Shown one piece after another: positions 30,566 through 39,912 of a stretch of DNA of 64,000 bases (its first letter is position 1; every line of letters starts with the position of its first letter). The stretch spans positions 4,436,001 through 4,500,000 of the forward strand of contig NZ_OX458333.1 of assembly GCF_949769195.1 (NCBI RefSeq). The letters run 5' to 3'. The stretch comes from Methylocaldum szegediense. GTDB lineage: Bacteria; Pseudomonadota; Gammaproteobacteria; Methylococcales; Methylococcaceae. The notes beneath the pieces were generated by a model. That model was not told where the DNA came from. It was given only the letters and a program-made list of their open reading frames with translations, and did not search any database. Position numbers and translations under genes: made by a program.

Positions 30566-33247
30566 TTACATCGGCCTTATTTCAGGCAACCGCGAAGGCG
30601 GCTCCGGCGGCACCGGCTGAGGGGTGGCAGGCTCGGAGGGCGCTTGAGGAGCCAGTTGTTTGAGCCGCGCCTGGAGTTTTTCTATTCCCGTTTCCAGAGA
30701 CGGATCCATAATGACGACATTCCCCATCGAAAGAATGATGCGCTGGAGTTCGGGGATTCTCGTGGTGCCGGTCGAGACGATGTATACCGGTTGTATGTAC
30801 AAAACCGAGTGGCCCACTGGCAGCACGATGATCCGGCCCCGCAGCACGTGTGAGCCTTTTTGGTCCCAAAGGGCAAATTGTCTAGCGATTTCTGGGTCTT
30901 GGTCGATCAGAGCGCTAACCTGGGACGGTCCATCGACTTGGACTTCCCGGCTGAATCGGTAGAGGACGATTTCCTTGATAAATTCGGGGCGCCCTCCGCG
31001 GGCGGCAGGCGTGCCTGCGACCGCCAACACACTGAGGTTGCTCCGTCCTATAGGAGTCATTGGGTTGATCAGGACGAAGTTTTCCGGCTCGCGTAGCCCT
31101 TCGAGGAGATAAGTCGTGAAGTAAAAGGGTTTCATTACGGAATCGCCGACTCTGGCAAAGTCCCAAGTCTCTGCCTGCTGGAAGAACAATGCGGGGTCAG
31201 TCTGATGATATCGGGCGTAGATGCTCATCTGCGTCGTGAACATATCCTTGGGATAGCGGAGCTGTTCTCTGAGCATCGGCGGCATGGTGCGCATATCCTT
31301 GAAGACGCCCGGATAGGCTTTTTGGTATCCCTGGATGATGGGATCGTTCGGATTCGCGACGTAATAATCGACCTTGCCATCGAAAGCGTCGACGATAACT
31401 TTAACGGAGTTGCGGATGTAATTGAACCGTTTGTCCTCGCGGTCGCGATTGAAGCGGTTGGTCGAGGTCTTGGAAACCGGATACAGGTCGGATGTCGTAT
31501 AGGCGTCTATGATCCAGTAGATCCGTTTGGGGGTAACGACTGCGTAAGGGTCGTTGTCCAAGGACAAAAAGGGCGTCAGGTGTTTGACACGGTCGACAAT
31601 ATTCCGCCGGAACAGTGCTCGGCTGTCGCCGCGGATATTGACGGAGAAAAACAGGTTTTGGTCACGGAGGTAAATGGCCAGGAGCAGTCGTCGGAACAAC
31701 GAGGAAATCGGAACGCCACCGCTGCCGGTATAGTTGTAGCTGGATTCTTCGTCGAAGCTGGAAATGCCCACGACGCTAAGCCGGTTCGGCACGACCGCGT
31801 AGGGCAGGTTTTCTTCGCCGAAATAGATATCGGGCTTCTCGATGGAGAAGCCGACGCTCGATTGGAGGGTCAGGTCGCGGAGAAACCATGCCATGGGCGT
31901 CTCCCCGTCCTGGGCGGCCGGCGTGATGACCGCACCGTAGCCGTGGGTATATCGGAGATGGGTGTTCTCCCAATTCTGCGCCTCGGGCGGCAGCTTGGCG
32001 ATGTTGACCTCCCGCGCGGACAGATTCACCTGCTCGAGCCTTCCGTTGATCATATAGCGCGCGATGTCGACGCTCGGAAAGTGGTAGTAGGGCCGAATGC
32101 CCTGCATCTGCTGATAGACGTCGTCAAGGTATTCGGGATCCCAGACCGGAATGTTGTACAGGTGTTCGCGAAAAGCTTGATCGAGAATGTCTTGATCAGG
32201 AAGACCCGGCATGACGTCTATGATCTTGATATCGTTAAGCTCATAGGCGGCAAGCGTCGCATTGATATTGTTCTGCATGAACTCCTGTTCGACTCTGACC
32301 GGGTTCGGTTTCACCACGAACCGATCGATCAGGCCCGGTATGAAGTCAATCTTACGCAAGCCCAAGGAAGCGCCAAGAACGAGGACCAGGGTGACCAAAG
32401 CAGTCAGTCCTTTGCCTCGATGCGCATAGATTAAGGCGGCTGCCGCCGCCCCGAGCAGGCTTAGAATCGCGAGCCAGATCAGCGGCAAGTGATATCGAAG
32501 TTCGATGAACCCCGGCCCGAAGAACTGAGGCTCATGCACGTCCGTGTACAGCAACCCGAAGCGGTCCAGAATGAAACCCCACGCGATGACCAGCGAGGTA
32601 ATGACGACCAGGCCGCTCAGGTGGATTCTCGCGCCGAGAGGCCATTCCCGTTTTTCACCGGGGAGCAAGCGGTGCTCCAGCCAATAGAGGAAAGCGATTG
32701 CCAGCGTCGCGATGACCGACGTGACGAGCAACTCCCTTTGGATCAACCTGAAGATGGGATAGGAGAACATGTAAAAGCTGACATCGTGCCCGAATACCGG
32801 ATCGGCAATTCCGGCGCTGGGCGCGAACAGGAACAGTAAGGCGGCGTCCCATTGTTGGTAAAACGGAATCGCGATGAGAATCGCCAGGATCAGGGATAGC
32901 GGCGTGTAGACCCGCATGGAACCGGTTTGGAAGAGCTTCAACAATCGCCGATAGCGCGTTCCTTCGGTTTGGCCCAGTCTGGCGAAAGCCGTCTCGTCTA
33001 TGCCGAGATAACGGGACGCGGCCCAGAAATTTAGAAAGAAAATGAAGAAAAAGAACAGCGTGACGCTGCCCGACAAAATATAGCGATACAGAACTTTGAG
33101 CCAAAAATATCCGCCGTATTCGAGCTCGTCGTGCCACCAAAAATCCACTATGAAATTCGTCAAAGCGATGCCGGATGCCAAAAGCACGACAGCCAAGCCA
33201 ATGACGGCAGCGGCAGTTAACATCAGCAGTCGTTTCCAATTTTGCAT
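30566..33247 (-). CDS. UPF0182 family membrane protein
   Basis: 893 residues from the ATG at 33247, behind AGAGGA. The N-terminal 330 residues hold about seven membrane helices (e.g. LTAAAVIGLAVVLLASGIAL). A long extracytoplasmic region follows with VRVEQEFMQNNINATLAAY, RYTHGYGAVITPA and QMSIYARYHQTDPALFFQQ, diagnostic of COG1615/UPF0182. The function is unknown. The C-terminus is Pro/Ala/Glu-rich. The gene is single, with about 345 bp upstream. Confidence 0.93.
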   Translation of the reverse strand: MQNWKRLLMLTAAAVIGLAVVLLASGIALTNFIVDFWWHDELEYGGYFWLKVLYRYILSGSVTLFFFFIFFLNFWAASRYLGIDETAFARLGQTEGTRYRRLLKLFQTGSMRVYTPLSLILAILIAIPFYQQWDAALLFLFAPSAGIADPVFGHDVSFYMFSYPIFRLIQRELLVTSVIATLAIAFLYWLEHRLLPGEKREWPLGARIHLSGLVVITSLVIAWGFILDRFGLLYTDVHEPQFFGPGFIELRYHLPLIWLAILSLLGAAAAALIYAHRGKGLTALVTLVLVLGASLGLRKIDFIPGLIDRFVVKPNPVRVEQEFMQNNINATLAAYELNDIKIIDVMPGLPDQDILDQAFREHLYNIPVWDPEYLDDVYQQMQGIRPYYHFPSVDIARYMINGRLEQVNLSAREVNIAKLPPEAQNWENTHLRYTHGYGAVITPAAQDGETPMAWFLRDLTLQSSVGFSIEKPDIYFGEENLPYAVVPNRLSVVGISSFDEESSYNYTGSGGVPISSLFRRLLLAIYLRDQNLFFSVNIRGDSRALFRRNIVDRVKHLTPFLSLDNDPYAVVTPKRIYWIIDAYTTSDLYPVSKTSTNRFNRDREDKRFNYIRNSVKVIVDAFDGKVDYYVANPNDPIIQGYQKAYPGVFKDMRTMPPMLREQLRYPKDMFTTQMSIYARYHQTDPALFFQQAETWDFARVGDSVMKPFYFTTYLLEGLREPENFVLINPMTPIGRSNLSVLAVAGTPAARGGRPEFIKEIVLYRFSREVQVDGPSQVSALIDQDPEIARQFALWDQKGSHVLRGRIIVLPVGHSVLYIQPVYIVSTGTTRIPELQRIILSMGNVVIMDPSLETGIEKLQARLKQLAPQAPSEPATPQPVPPEPPSRLPEIRPM

Positions 33248-33592
33248 AGAGTCCTCTCGGGTAATTCTGATTCTTGATGTCGGACTGGTTGGAATGAATG
33301 GAAGCGGAGCCGCCGTTTCAAGCAAGCGGCATCGGGGAGCCGAACTGGAGTCGTGTAAGTAGCGACCAGATTACACCTAAGATAATACCTAGTCCTTACT
33401 GAGACAAGTAGAGACTCGATGAGTGGCAAGGCCGTTCGAGAAGGGGAGGCGGAACCGTTGTCCGCCCCCTCGGCGGCTTGGGCAGGTTAAGCTGCCGTTT
33501 CGTGATTGAATCGCGCGTGAAACGGACGTATCTCGAGCTCAGCCGCAAAGCTCAAGGTGAGCCCGCAAGTAAAGCAAACGTTACCCGATGGA
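33248..33592. other. Gene-free stretch between UPF0182 and ompA-like genes
   Basis: No coding frame is supported. An imperfect GC-rich hairpin (AGGGGAGGCGGA near 33440 with TCCGCCCCCT near 33460) could end the ompA-like transcript on the minus strand, but it has no U-run. An A/T-rich stretch near 33375-33390 may be the UPF0182 promoter. Confidence 0.4.
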
Positions 33593-34384
33593 TCAGTACG
33601 GATACGTTCTGGTCGGATAAGTTTGCTGCGGATAGCCAGCGGGTTGTTGCGGATAGCCGTTCGGCTGCTGTGGGGAGGTTCCGGCAGGAGGATAATAGCC
33701 TTGATCCTGCTGCGGTACGGGTTGTTGTTGCACAGCGGCTTGATTGGGGCGGATCAATAGTTCCACCCGGCGATTGCGTGCTTTTCCTTCTTCCGTGCTG
33801 TTGCTGGCGATGGGCTGGCTTTTCCCCATTCCGATCGTTTGCAGGCGGCTTCCGGAGACACCCTGGGCCATCAAAAATTCGGACACCGCATTCGCTCTAC
33901 GGCGAGATAAGTCCATATTGTAGGCATCGCTGCCATCCGAGTCGGTATGCCCGACCACGGTGAGTAATGTTTCCGGAAATTGATTCAACGTCGTCGCGAC
34001 CTGAGTCAACGCGCTCGCGGCTTGCGGCGAGATTTGGTCGGAGTTGTAGGCGAACGTGACGTTGCTCGGCATGTTCAAGACCAGATCATTGCCACTCCTC
34101 TGCACTTCAATTCCGGTGCCGGCCAATTGGTCGCGCAGTTGCGTTTCCTGACGATCCATGTAGGCACCTACGCCTGCACCCAGCAAACCGCCTACTCCAG
34201 CCCCAATAAGAGCTCCTTTGCCCTTGTCTTTGGCGATGACGGCGCCTAGCCCGGCTCCAGTGGCCGCACCTATCACAGCCCCTGTGGCGGTCTTGCCGAA
34301 TTGAGGCGAACCACCGTAAGGACCGCTCGCGCAGCCTGCCAACAATGCAGCGATTGCACCGACGATGATCGTTTTGTTCGTCAT
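33593..34384 (-). CDS. OmpA-family lipoprotein with glycine-zipper domain (YiaD-like)
   Basis: 263 residues. The lipobox is LLAGC (about residues 14-18). A glycine-zipper region with GAVIGAATGAGLGAVIA and GAGVGGLLGAGVGAYMD spans 35-75, then an OmpA peptidoglycan-binding domain with TVVGHTDSDGSDAYNMDLS and RNRRVELLI. The tail is a Pro/Gln/Tyr-rich repeat (YPQQPAGYPQQ). It should sit in the outer membrane and hold peptidoglycan. Confidence 0.9.
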   Translation of the reverse strand: MTNKTIIVGAIAALLAGCASGPYGGSPQFGKTATGAVIGAATGAGLGAVIAKDKGKGALIGAGVGGLLGAGVGAYMDRQETQLRDQLAGTGIEVQRSGNDLVLNMPSNVTFAYNSDQISPQAASALTQVATTLNQFPETLLTVVGHTDSDGSDAYNMDLSRRRANAVSEFLMAQGVSGSRLQTIGMGKSQPIASNSTEEGKARNRRVELLIRPNQAAVQQQPVPQQDQGYYPPAGTSPQQPNGYPQQPAGYPQQTYPTRTYPY

Positions 34385-34766
34385 TATGGTCTCCTCGAAT
34401 GAACGTATCTATTGCGCGAAAGGGCGGCACCTTATGAGATTGCCGCATCCCCCCAACAGACACAGTGTAACGTAGGTATCGTTCATGGACCTCATCAGTC
34501 CGGAGGAGGAGCAGAAATCGAAACAGTCTTGCGATGATCCCGATGGCGCGGCGGGGCTCGGTGCGTGACGGAAGAAGTCGGAAACCGGTCGTTCGAAAAT
34601 CGGCGGATTGTTCAGCGAAACCCTAGAGCTCGCGCTCCACTGATTTCGGTTTGTTCAGCCAATCCGCAAAGGTGCGCGTCCGGTCAGAGGACGAAAACAC
34701 CTCTGCGGACCGATTAGGCTTCCGTTCCCGGCAAAGCTCAGCTCATTTCGCTTTTTTGGGGCCAAG
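34385..34766. other. Gene-free stretch downstream of cytochrome c gene
   Basis: 382 bases without a credible gene. It contains the hairpin at 34681-34712 and, next to 34384, the promoter region of the OmpA-like gene. No other structure was seen. Confidence 0.5.
34681..34712 (-). terminator. Candidate terminator hairpin of the cytochrome c gene
   Basis: CGGTCAGAGG, a 9-nt loop, then CCTCTG and GACCG form a stem of two segments with a 3-nt bulge, about 55 bp after the cytochrome stop on the minus strand. There is no strong U-run, so it may need Rho or be only a 3' stabiliser. Confidence 0.35.
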
Positions 34767-35171
34767 TCACTGCATTTCGGCCAAGTCGCCCGCCGGGATG
34801 GCGCCATCAGAACGGCCTTTGATATAAGCATAAAGTCCGTCAATGTTATCGACTACGGCTTTATTGCCTTTATAGGCAGGCATATTTTTCCGGCCTTCCA
34901 ATACGACCTGTTGGAACTGCTCTTTCGAGAGGTTTTTCATGCTGTTTAGCAGATTGGGAAAAGCGGGGCCGCCCTCGCCGGTAGGCCCATGGCAGGTTTC
35001 GCAACGTTGCCGTTTGTAGATTTTCCAGCCTTCGTAGGTCGCTTTATCGACCTTGTTGCCTTCGACCTTGTAGGGCGCTTCGGCGCGTGCCATTTGCGCG
35101 ACGGCCAAGATCAAACAACAGGCGATGATGCTCGAAACCAATTTAACTGCCCGTGCGGGATGAGTGTCCAT
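34767..35171 (-). CDS. Small periplasmic c-type cytochrome
   Basis: 134 residues from the ATG at 35171, preceded by a strong TAGGAGGAA. The signal peptide ends near AQMARA. One heme site CETCHG lies near residue 57 and an axial Met in the RKNMPAYKG segment. YAYIKGRSDGAIPAGDL at the C-terminus resembles the short cytochromes associated with PQQ-dependent alcohol or methanol oxidation; the exact partner is not visible here. Confidence 0.82.
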   Translation of the reverse strand: MDTHPARAVKLVSSIIACCLILAVAQMARAEAPYKVEGNKVDKATYEGWKIYKRQRCETCHGPTGEGGPAFPNLLNSMKNLSKEQFQQVVLEGRKNMPAYKGNKAVVDNIDGLYAYIKGRSDGAIPAGDLAEMQ

Positions 35172-35356
35172 AATCAGATTCCTCCTAAGCTTGTGTTTGA
35201 ACAGTTGGGCAGACAACGGTCGCCGGTCTCCCGAGCTCACCACCGGATCATCTCACACGATGGACGACAATTAAAACGGCCAAAATGCCTCGGCGAAACG
35301 GCCAAAAACGTTCTCGGTTGGAAGCCTTTAGTTCCGCTCGGGAAGACCATACCGAC

Positions 35357-35617
35357 TTAGATTTCTTCTCGAAGGCGGCGCATCAGCCAGCCGCGAAACA
35401 GCGCGGAATCCGAAATAGTGGGTAGGCCCTTTGTCTCCAGGAATTTCTCCAATTCGTCCTGAGAAGTGGGTTCCCGTTCGTTCTCGTACCAAAAAAGGTC
35501 GAGAAGAAATTCCCGCCCAAATTTTGCTTGAAGGCGGGACCGGCTTCTCATCTGTTCCGCCAGTCGCTTCGCTCTCAAGGCTTGAAGGTCGATCAAATTG
35601 GATTGCTGGTCGGCCAT
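35357..35617 (-). CDS. Small protein of unknown function
   Basis: 86 residues starting MADQQSNLIDLQALRAKRLA with GGGGGAA 7 bp upstream. Helical and charged, no signal peptide or TM. LDLFWYENEREPTSQDELEKF and a basic C-terminus (RGWLMRRLREEI) give no family I know. Codon use looks real for this genome and the SD supports it. Confidence 0.55.
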   Translation of the reverse strand: MADQQSNLIDLQALRAKRLAEQMRSRSRLQAKFGREFLLDLFWYENEREPTSQDELEKFLETKGLPTISDSALFRGWLMRRLREEI

Positions 35618-35857
35618 GCCGAATTCCCCCGTAAATTGGATTTTTGGCTATCAATTAGGCCTGTAACGCCTGCCGGCACGTCGAACCGACGAAGCGGTAT
35701 AGACCTGGATTTGGCGCATGCGGTTTATCGCCGCGCCCGGAATAGCGGGATTATCGCAAAGCGAGCATTCGAAAACACGGATGGCCGCCAGATTTAACGG
35801 CAAACGCGCGGCGCTGGATATTGAAGAAAAGGGCCGACGGGCGTGTAGCCCATCGCC

Positions 35858-36304
35858 TCACGGATCGTATTCCACGTGAATATGATGTTTTTCGCGGATC
35901 ACCTGAAATTCGCCGCCTAAACTCCTCTGTAGCTCATGAGTGACCTTTTTGCAGATCGATGGAGCGAAATAGCGCGAGCGGAGGTCGACGGCCAAGCCCG
36001 CATAATGCAAGCTTCCCTTTTTATGACGGCCGTCCAGTCCGGATGTAACGACCAGCACTTTGCCGTGCCTCATCCAAATCCGCCCAGCTTTGTGAATAGC
36101 GGTGTGCATTTTCGCGTCCAACCCGTGCAGAACGACGCCTTTCTTGACTGCTACTGGGGTCGGAGACTTCAAGAGAGCATGCGTGTCTGCCACCCTAGCG
36201 AGTTCATTGCCCATTGCGAAAGTCGGTTTGGCAAACAAAATGGCCGACAACATGAGCAGAGCTTCGGTCGTTCTTGCGGGAATTCTCCTTGACTCCGGTC
36301 GCAT
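35858..36304 (-). CDS. Secreted M15-type (LAS) peptidase-like protein
   Basis: 148 residues. A signal-like segment ends near FAKPTFA. The zinc-site pattern SLHYAGLAVDLR (HxxxxxxD) and HHIHVEYDP (ExxHxH-like) match VanY/endolysin-type DD- or LD-peptidases of the LAS group, which cut peptidoglycan peptides. It is short and the start could be at residue 17 or 18. It is divergent from msrB. Confidence 0.7.
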   Translation of the reverse strand: MRPESRRIPARTTEALLMLSAILFAKPTFAMGNELARVADTHALLKSPTPVAVKKGVVLHGLDAKMHTAIHKAGRIWMRHGKVLVVTSGLDGRHKKGSLHYAGLAVDLRSRYFAPSICKKVTHELQRSLGGEFQVIREKHHIHVEYDP

Positions 36305-36492
36305 TTCGCCCTCCCGGAAAATCCAGTCAGTCCACGAATAAAAAACGTTAGACGAGCTCGCGAGATCAGGGTTTTGATGTCGACGGATTTTTTAGAGGGT
36401 CTCACTGTAATAGCGGTCGAAAACGATTTGGTGTAGAAGAAAAAATCGGAAAATGATGCGTCAGCCTGTTTGAATGCCGACGCAGAAGTGTC

Positions 36493-37014
36493 ATGAAAGT
36501 CTTGTTATTATTGTTTACCGCATTGTTTTTCGGAGATCTGGCCATGGCTTGGGATCCCTCGCAATTCAAGAAAGAGAGCAAAGAGGAGCTCCGCAAAAAA
36601 CTGACCAACGAACAGTTCAGAGTCACTCAGGAAAATGGCACCGAGAGAGCCTTCCAGAACGAGTATTGGGATAACCATCGGGAGGGCATTTATGTGGATG
36701 TCGTATCGGGCGAGCCGCTTTTCAGTTCGCTCGACAAATTCGATTCTGGAACCGGGTGGCCGAGTTTTACCAAGCCCTTGGAGCCGGACAATATCGTGTA
36801 CCGGCAGGATAGATCCTGGTTCATGGTTCGCAACGAAGTTCGCAGCAAACACGCCGATTCCCACCTCGGTCACGTGTTCGATGACGGTCCGCCGCCCACT
36901 GGAAAACGGTTCTGTATGAATTCGGCAGCCTTGCGGTTCATCCCCAAGGAAGACCTGGAAAAAGAAGGTTACGGGGAGTATCGCGGTCTTTTTGAAGGCA
37001 CGAAGGACGAATAA
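36493..37014 (+). CDS. msrB: Exported peptide methionine-R-sulfoxide reductase
   Basis: 173 residues. A short signal peptide ([19 protein letters not shown]) marks export. The MsrB core has [23 protein letters not shown] and the catalytic [12 protein letters not shown]. The two CxxC pairs that bind zinc in most MsrB are absent ([20 protein letters not shown]), so this is a zinc-free form. A resolving Cys is not evident; reduction may be by glutathione or a thioredoxin-like protein in the periplasm. Confidence 0.92.
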   Translation: MKVLLLLFTALFFGDLAMAWDPSQFKKESKEELRKKLTNEQFRVTQENGTERAFQNEYWDNHREGIYVDVVSGEPLFSSLDKFDSGTGWPSFTKPLEPDNIVYRQDRSWFMVRNEVRSKHADSHLGHVFDDGPPPTGKRFCMNSAALRFIPKEDLEKEGYGEYRGLFEGTKDE

Positions 37015-37035
37015 GGGCCTTTTGTCGCCTGGTCT

Positions 37036-37080
37036 CTAACCCTTTGACTGAGCTTGGGACCTCGAGCTCGTCGAAAGGCA
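37036..37080. repeat. Copy of the dispersed TCGAAGG/GAGC repeat
   Basis: Contains CCTTTGACTGAGCTTGGGAC and GAGCTCGTCGAAAGGC, degenerate halves of the repeat unit seen at 55616 and 62625. It lies just after msrB. Such short dispersed repeats are common in environmental Proteobacteria. Confidence 0.5.
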
Positions 37081-37315
37081 TGAAGAAATCCACTCGTTCA
37101 GAGCTTCCTCGAAGAAGATTAAAGAAGAGATGAGGCGGGGGCGACCCGTTTCATCACCAAATCGCCCCATAGCTTCCTTCTCGCTCGAGCTGGGGATCCG
37201 TCGCGTCGGCACCGGTCCCGGCTCAGGCCGTTTCGGAATGTGCCGTGCTTTTCCGAACCTGTGCGCGCCGCGTTGCGCTATGATTGCCGGATCGGGAGCA
37301 TCAGGAGAGATACGC

Positions 37316-39643
37316 TTGATCATCAACCAGGTAAAAGGCATCACCAAATCCACTCGAACCATTTTGGCTGAACACGGCATCTTTTCAGTCGAAGAACTGG
37401 CGAACGCCGACGTCGAGCAATTAGTCAAATTACCGGGATTCAACAAGGCCAAGGCCATGCGCATGATTCGGGCGGCCAAGTACCTGGTGGGCGACATGGG
37501 AAAAGCGACCGATGCCAGAAGGCTGCTGGAGAAACGTGTCGAAGGCGCGGCCGAAGGTCAGAGCGCTATTGGTTCCGTCGATCTATCCGACGGGCAGCTT
37601 TACATCAACCGCGAGCTGAGCTTTCTGGAATTCAACCGGCGAGTGCTCGAACAAGCCAAGGATGAACGTACCCCGCTGCTCGAGCGACTCAATTTCCTTT
37701 CCATTTCCTGCTCCAATCTAGACGAATTTTTCGAGGTCCGCGCCGCGGGCTTGATTCAACTCGCTGAAATCGGCGCAACGCAAACCGAGCCCGACAGCCT
37801 CGCACCGCAAGAAACCCTGGCGGCGATCAGCGCACGTGCCCATGAACTGGTGTCCGAGCAATACCGGGTGTTGAACCAGATTTTGCTGCCCTTACTGGCG
37901 GAGCAAGGCATTCGGTTCGTCCGCAGGAGCGAATGGAATGCTTCTCAGCAAGCCTGGCTCAAAGCCTATTTCGAAAAGGAACTGCTGCCGATTCTGAGTC
38001 CCATCGGCCTGGACCCTGCCCACCCGTTTCCACGCATCTTGAATAAAAGCCTGAATTTCATTGTGCCTTTGTCGGGCAAGGACGCTTTCGGGCGCGACAT
38101 CAAACTGGCCATATTACAGGCGCCGCGGGCTTTACCGCGCATCATTCAGTTGCCTCCAGGCGAAACTGAGAGCGGTCCGTATGATTTCGTGTTTCTCTCG
38201 TCCATCATTCATGCCTTCGTCGATGATCTGTTCTACGGCATGAAAGTGCGCGGCTGCTATCAGTTTCGGGTGACGCGCAACAGTGAGATGTACCTCGACG
38301 AGGAAGAGGTGGACGACTTGCTGCGCGCCTTGGAAGGTGAACTGAGCACGCGTAATTACGGAGACGAGGTGCGGTTGGAAGTGGCGGACAACTGTCCGGA
38401 CGAGATCGTCGAGTTTTTGCTGAGCCAGTTCGGACTCACCGAGGATCGCCTTTATCGGGTAGACGGTCCGGTGAATCTCAGCCGAACCCGCGAGGTGTAC
38501 GATCTGATCGATCGGCCTGATCTTAAATATCCGCCGTTCACCGCCGGGTTTCCGGTTCAGCTTGCCGGCGGACGGGACATCTTCGCGGCGATCAAAAAGC
38601 AGGACATCCTGCTGCACCAGCCCTATGAATCCTTCACGCCCGTGATTGAGCTAATCCGGCGGGCGGCCGACGACCCTCAGGTGGTCGCGATCAAACAGAC
38701 TTTGTACCGGACCGGTCCGAATTCGCCCATTGTGGACGCGCTCCTCAAAGCGGCCCGAGCCGGCAAGGAGGTTACGGTTGTGGTGGAACTCAGGGCGCGT
38801 TTCGACGAAAAGGCCAACATTTCTCTGGCGACGCGCTTGCAGGAAGCGGGCGTGCAGGTGGTCTACGGCATCGTAGGTTACAAGACCCACGCTAAGATGT
38901 TGCTGATCCTAAGGCGTGAGGGCCGGCACCTGCGCCATTACATCCATCTCTCCACCGGCAATTATCACCCTCGCACAGCTCGTATCTACACCGACTATGG
39001 GCTTTTGACCGCCGACCAAGAATTGGGGGAAGACATACGCCGGGTGTTCGTCCAGCTGACCAGTCTGGGCAAAGTAGGGCGGCTCAACAAACTTTTGCAA
39101 TCGCCATTTACTTTGCACCAGACCCTGCTTAGAAAAATCGATCGCGAAATCGAGCACGCGTCAGCCGGCCGGCCTGCCCGCATCATCATCAAAGTGAATT
39201 CGGTGGCGGAGTCGCAGTTGATCCAGGCGCTTTACCGAGCTTCCATGGCCGGTGTGGAGATCAAGTTGATCGTCCGCGGAATCTGCTGTCTACGCCCGGG
39301 GATCCCCGGCGTATCCGAGAACATCGAAGTCCGCTCGATCATCGGGCGATTCCTGGAGCACAGCCGAGTCTACTGGTTCGAGAACGGCGGCCACCCGGAA
39401 GTGTATCTCGCGAGCGCCGATTTCCTCCCGCGCAACATGTTCCGTCGAGTGGAGATCTGTTTCCCCATCGAGAACAAGAAACTGGTCGAACGTATTCGGG
39501 CCGATTTGGACCTTTACCTCCGGGACAATAGCCAAGCCTGGCTTTTGACTTCCGACGGAAGCTATCGACGTGCACAGACCGAGGGTCCACGCAGCATCGA
39601 GGCACAGACCGTTCTGTTGGAACAACTGAGGAAACCGAGCTGA
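37316..39643 (+). CDS. ppk: Polyphosphate kinase 1 with N-terminal helix-hairpin-helix domain
   Basis: 775 residues from a TTG at 37316 with AGGAGAG 6 nt upstream; earlier in-frame starts (ATG 37280, 37130) lack an SD. Residues 1-60 form a helix-hairpin-helix unit (VKGITKSTRTILAEHGIFSV, LVKLPGFNKAKAMRMIRAA) not usual in Ppk1. The kinase follows from LYINRELSFLEFNRRVLEQA, with the phospho-His in YKTHAKM and STGNYHPRTARIYTD. It makes polyphosphate from ATP. It is convergent with ppx, separated by an IS256 element. Confidence 0.93.
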   Translation: MIINQVKGITKSTRTILAEHGIFSVEELANADVEQLVKLPGFNKAKAMRMIRAAKYLVGDMGKATDARRLLEKRVEGAAEGQSAIGSVDLSDGQLYINRELSFLEFNRRVLEQAKDERTPLLERLNFLSISCSNLDEFFEVRAAGLIQLAEIGATQTEPDSLAPQETLAAISARAHELVSEQYRVLNQILLPLLAEQGIRFVRRSEWNASQQAWLKAYFEKELLPILSPIGLDPAHPFPRILNKSLNFIVPLSGKDAFGRDIKLAILQAPRALPRIIQLPPGETESGPYDFVFLSSIIHAFVDDLFYGMKVRGCYQFRVTRNSEMYLDEEEVDDLLRALEGELSTRNYGDEVRLEVADNCPDEIVEFLLSQFGLTEDRLYRVDGPVNLSRTREVYDLIDRPDLKYPPFTAGFPVQLAGGRDIFAAIKKQDILLHQPYESFTPVIELIRRAADDPQVVAIKQTLYRTGPNSPIVDALLKAARAGKEVTVVVELRARFDEKANISLATRLQEAGVQVVYGIVGYKTHAKMLLILRREGRHLRHYIHLSTGNYHPRTARIYTDYGLLTADQELGEDIRRVFVQLTSLGKVGRLNKLLQSPFTLHQTLLRKIDREIEHASAGRPARIIIKVNSVAESQLIQALYRASMAGVEIKLIVRGICCLRPGIPGVSENIEVRSIIGRFLEHSRVYWFENGGHPEVYLASADFLPRNMFRRVEICFPIENKKLVERIRADLDLYLRDNSQAWLLTSDGSYRRAQTEGPRSIEAQTVLLEQLRKPS

Positions 39644-39807
39644 ATAAGGGGGATGCGTCCGGGACGGACACGCCCTTTGGCCGATCGGGAGCCTAGAGCG
39701 TTTTCATCTCGCTTGTACGGGAAAACAAGCCTGGCAAGAGTCGTTTGGTGCCTTCGGCCAGGGTAGATCGGCTCAAGCTTTCGTAGGCCGGCAATGCTTT
39801 TCCGACA

Positions 39808-39814
39808 AAGCCGT
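39808..39814. repeat. Left 7-bp target-site duplication AAGCCGT
   Basis: AAGCCGT directly abuts the left inverted repeat and is repeated exactly at 41203-41209, next to the right one. Confidence 0.75.
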
Positions 39815-39848
39815 GAGTTATGCTCGAAAGTTGTGGATGAGGGATTGA
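39815..39848 (+). repeat. Left terminal inverted repeat of the IS256-family element
   Basis: Starts GAGTTATG and ends GGGATTGA; 22 of 34 bases match the reverse complement of 41169-41202. Confidence 0.7.
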
Positions 39849-39912
39849 GGTAGGCGGCGTATTCTGGAGGGTCTTCAAGGTCATCCCTTCCTACAAGAGG
39901 AGCGAATACGCC

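Noticed and set aside
31205-32434. 409-codon plus-strand frame inside the UPF0182 gene
   Set aside because: The minus strand carries a clear conserved membrane protein; the frame is a GC-driven shadow.
37130-37315. Upstream N-terminal extension of Ppk from ATG 37130 or 37280
   Set aside because: No ribosome-binding site and no domain-like sequence; the TTG at 37316 has a good SD.
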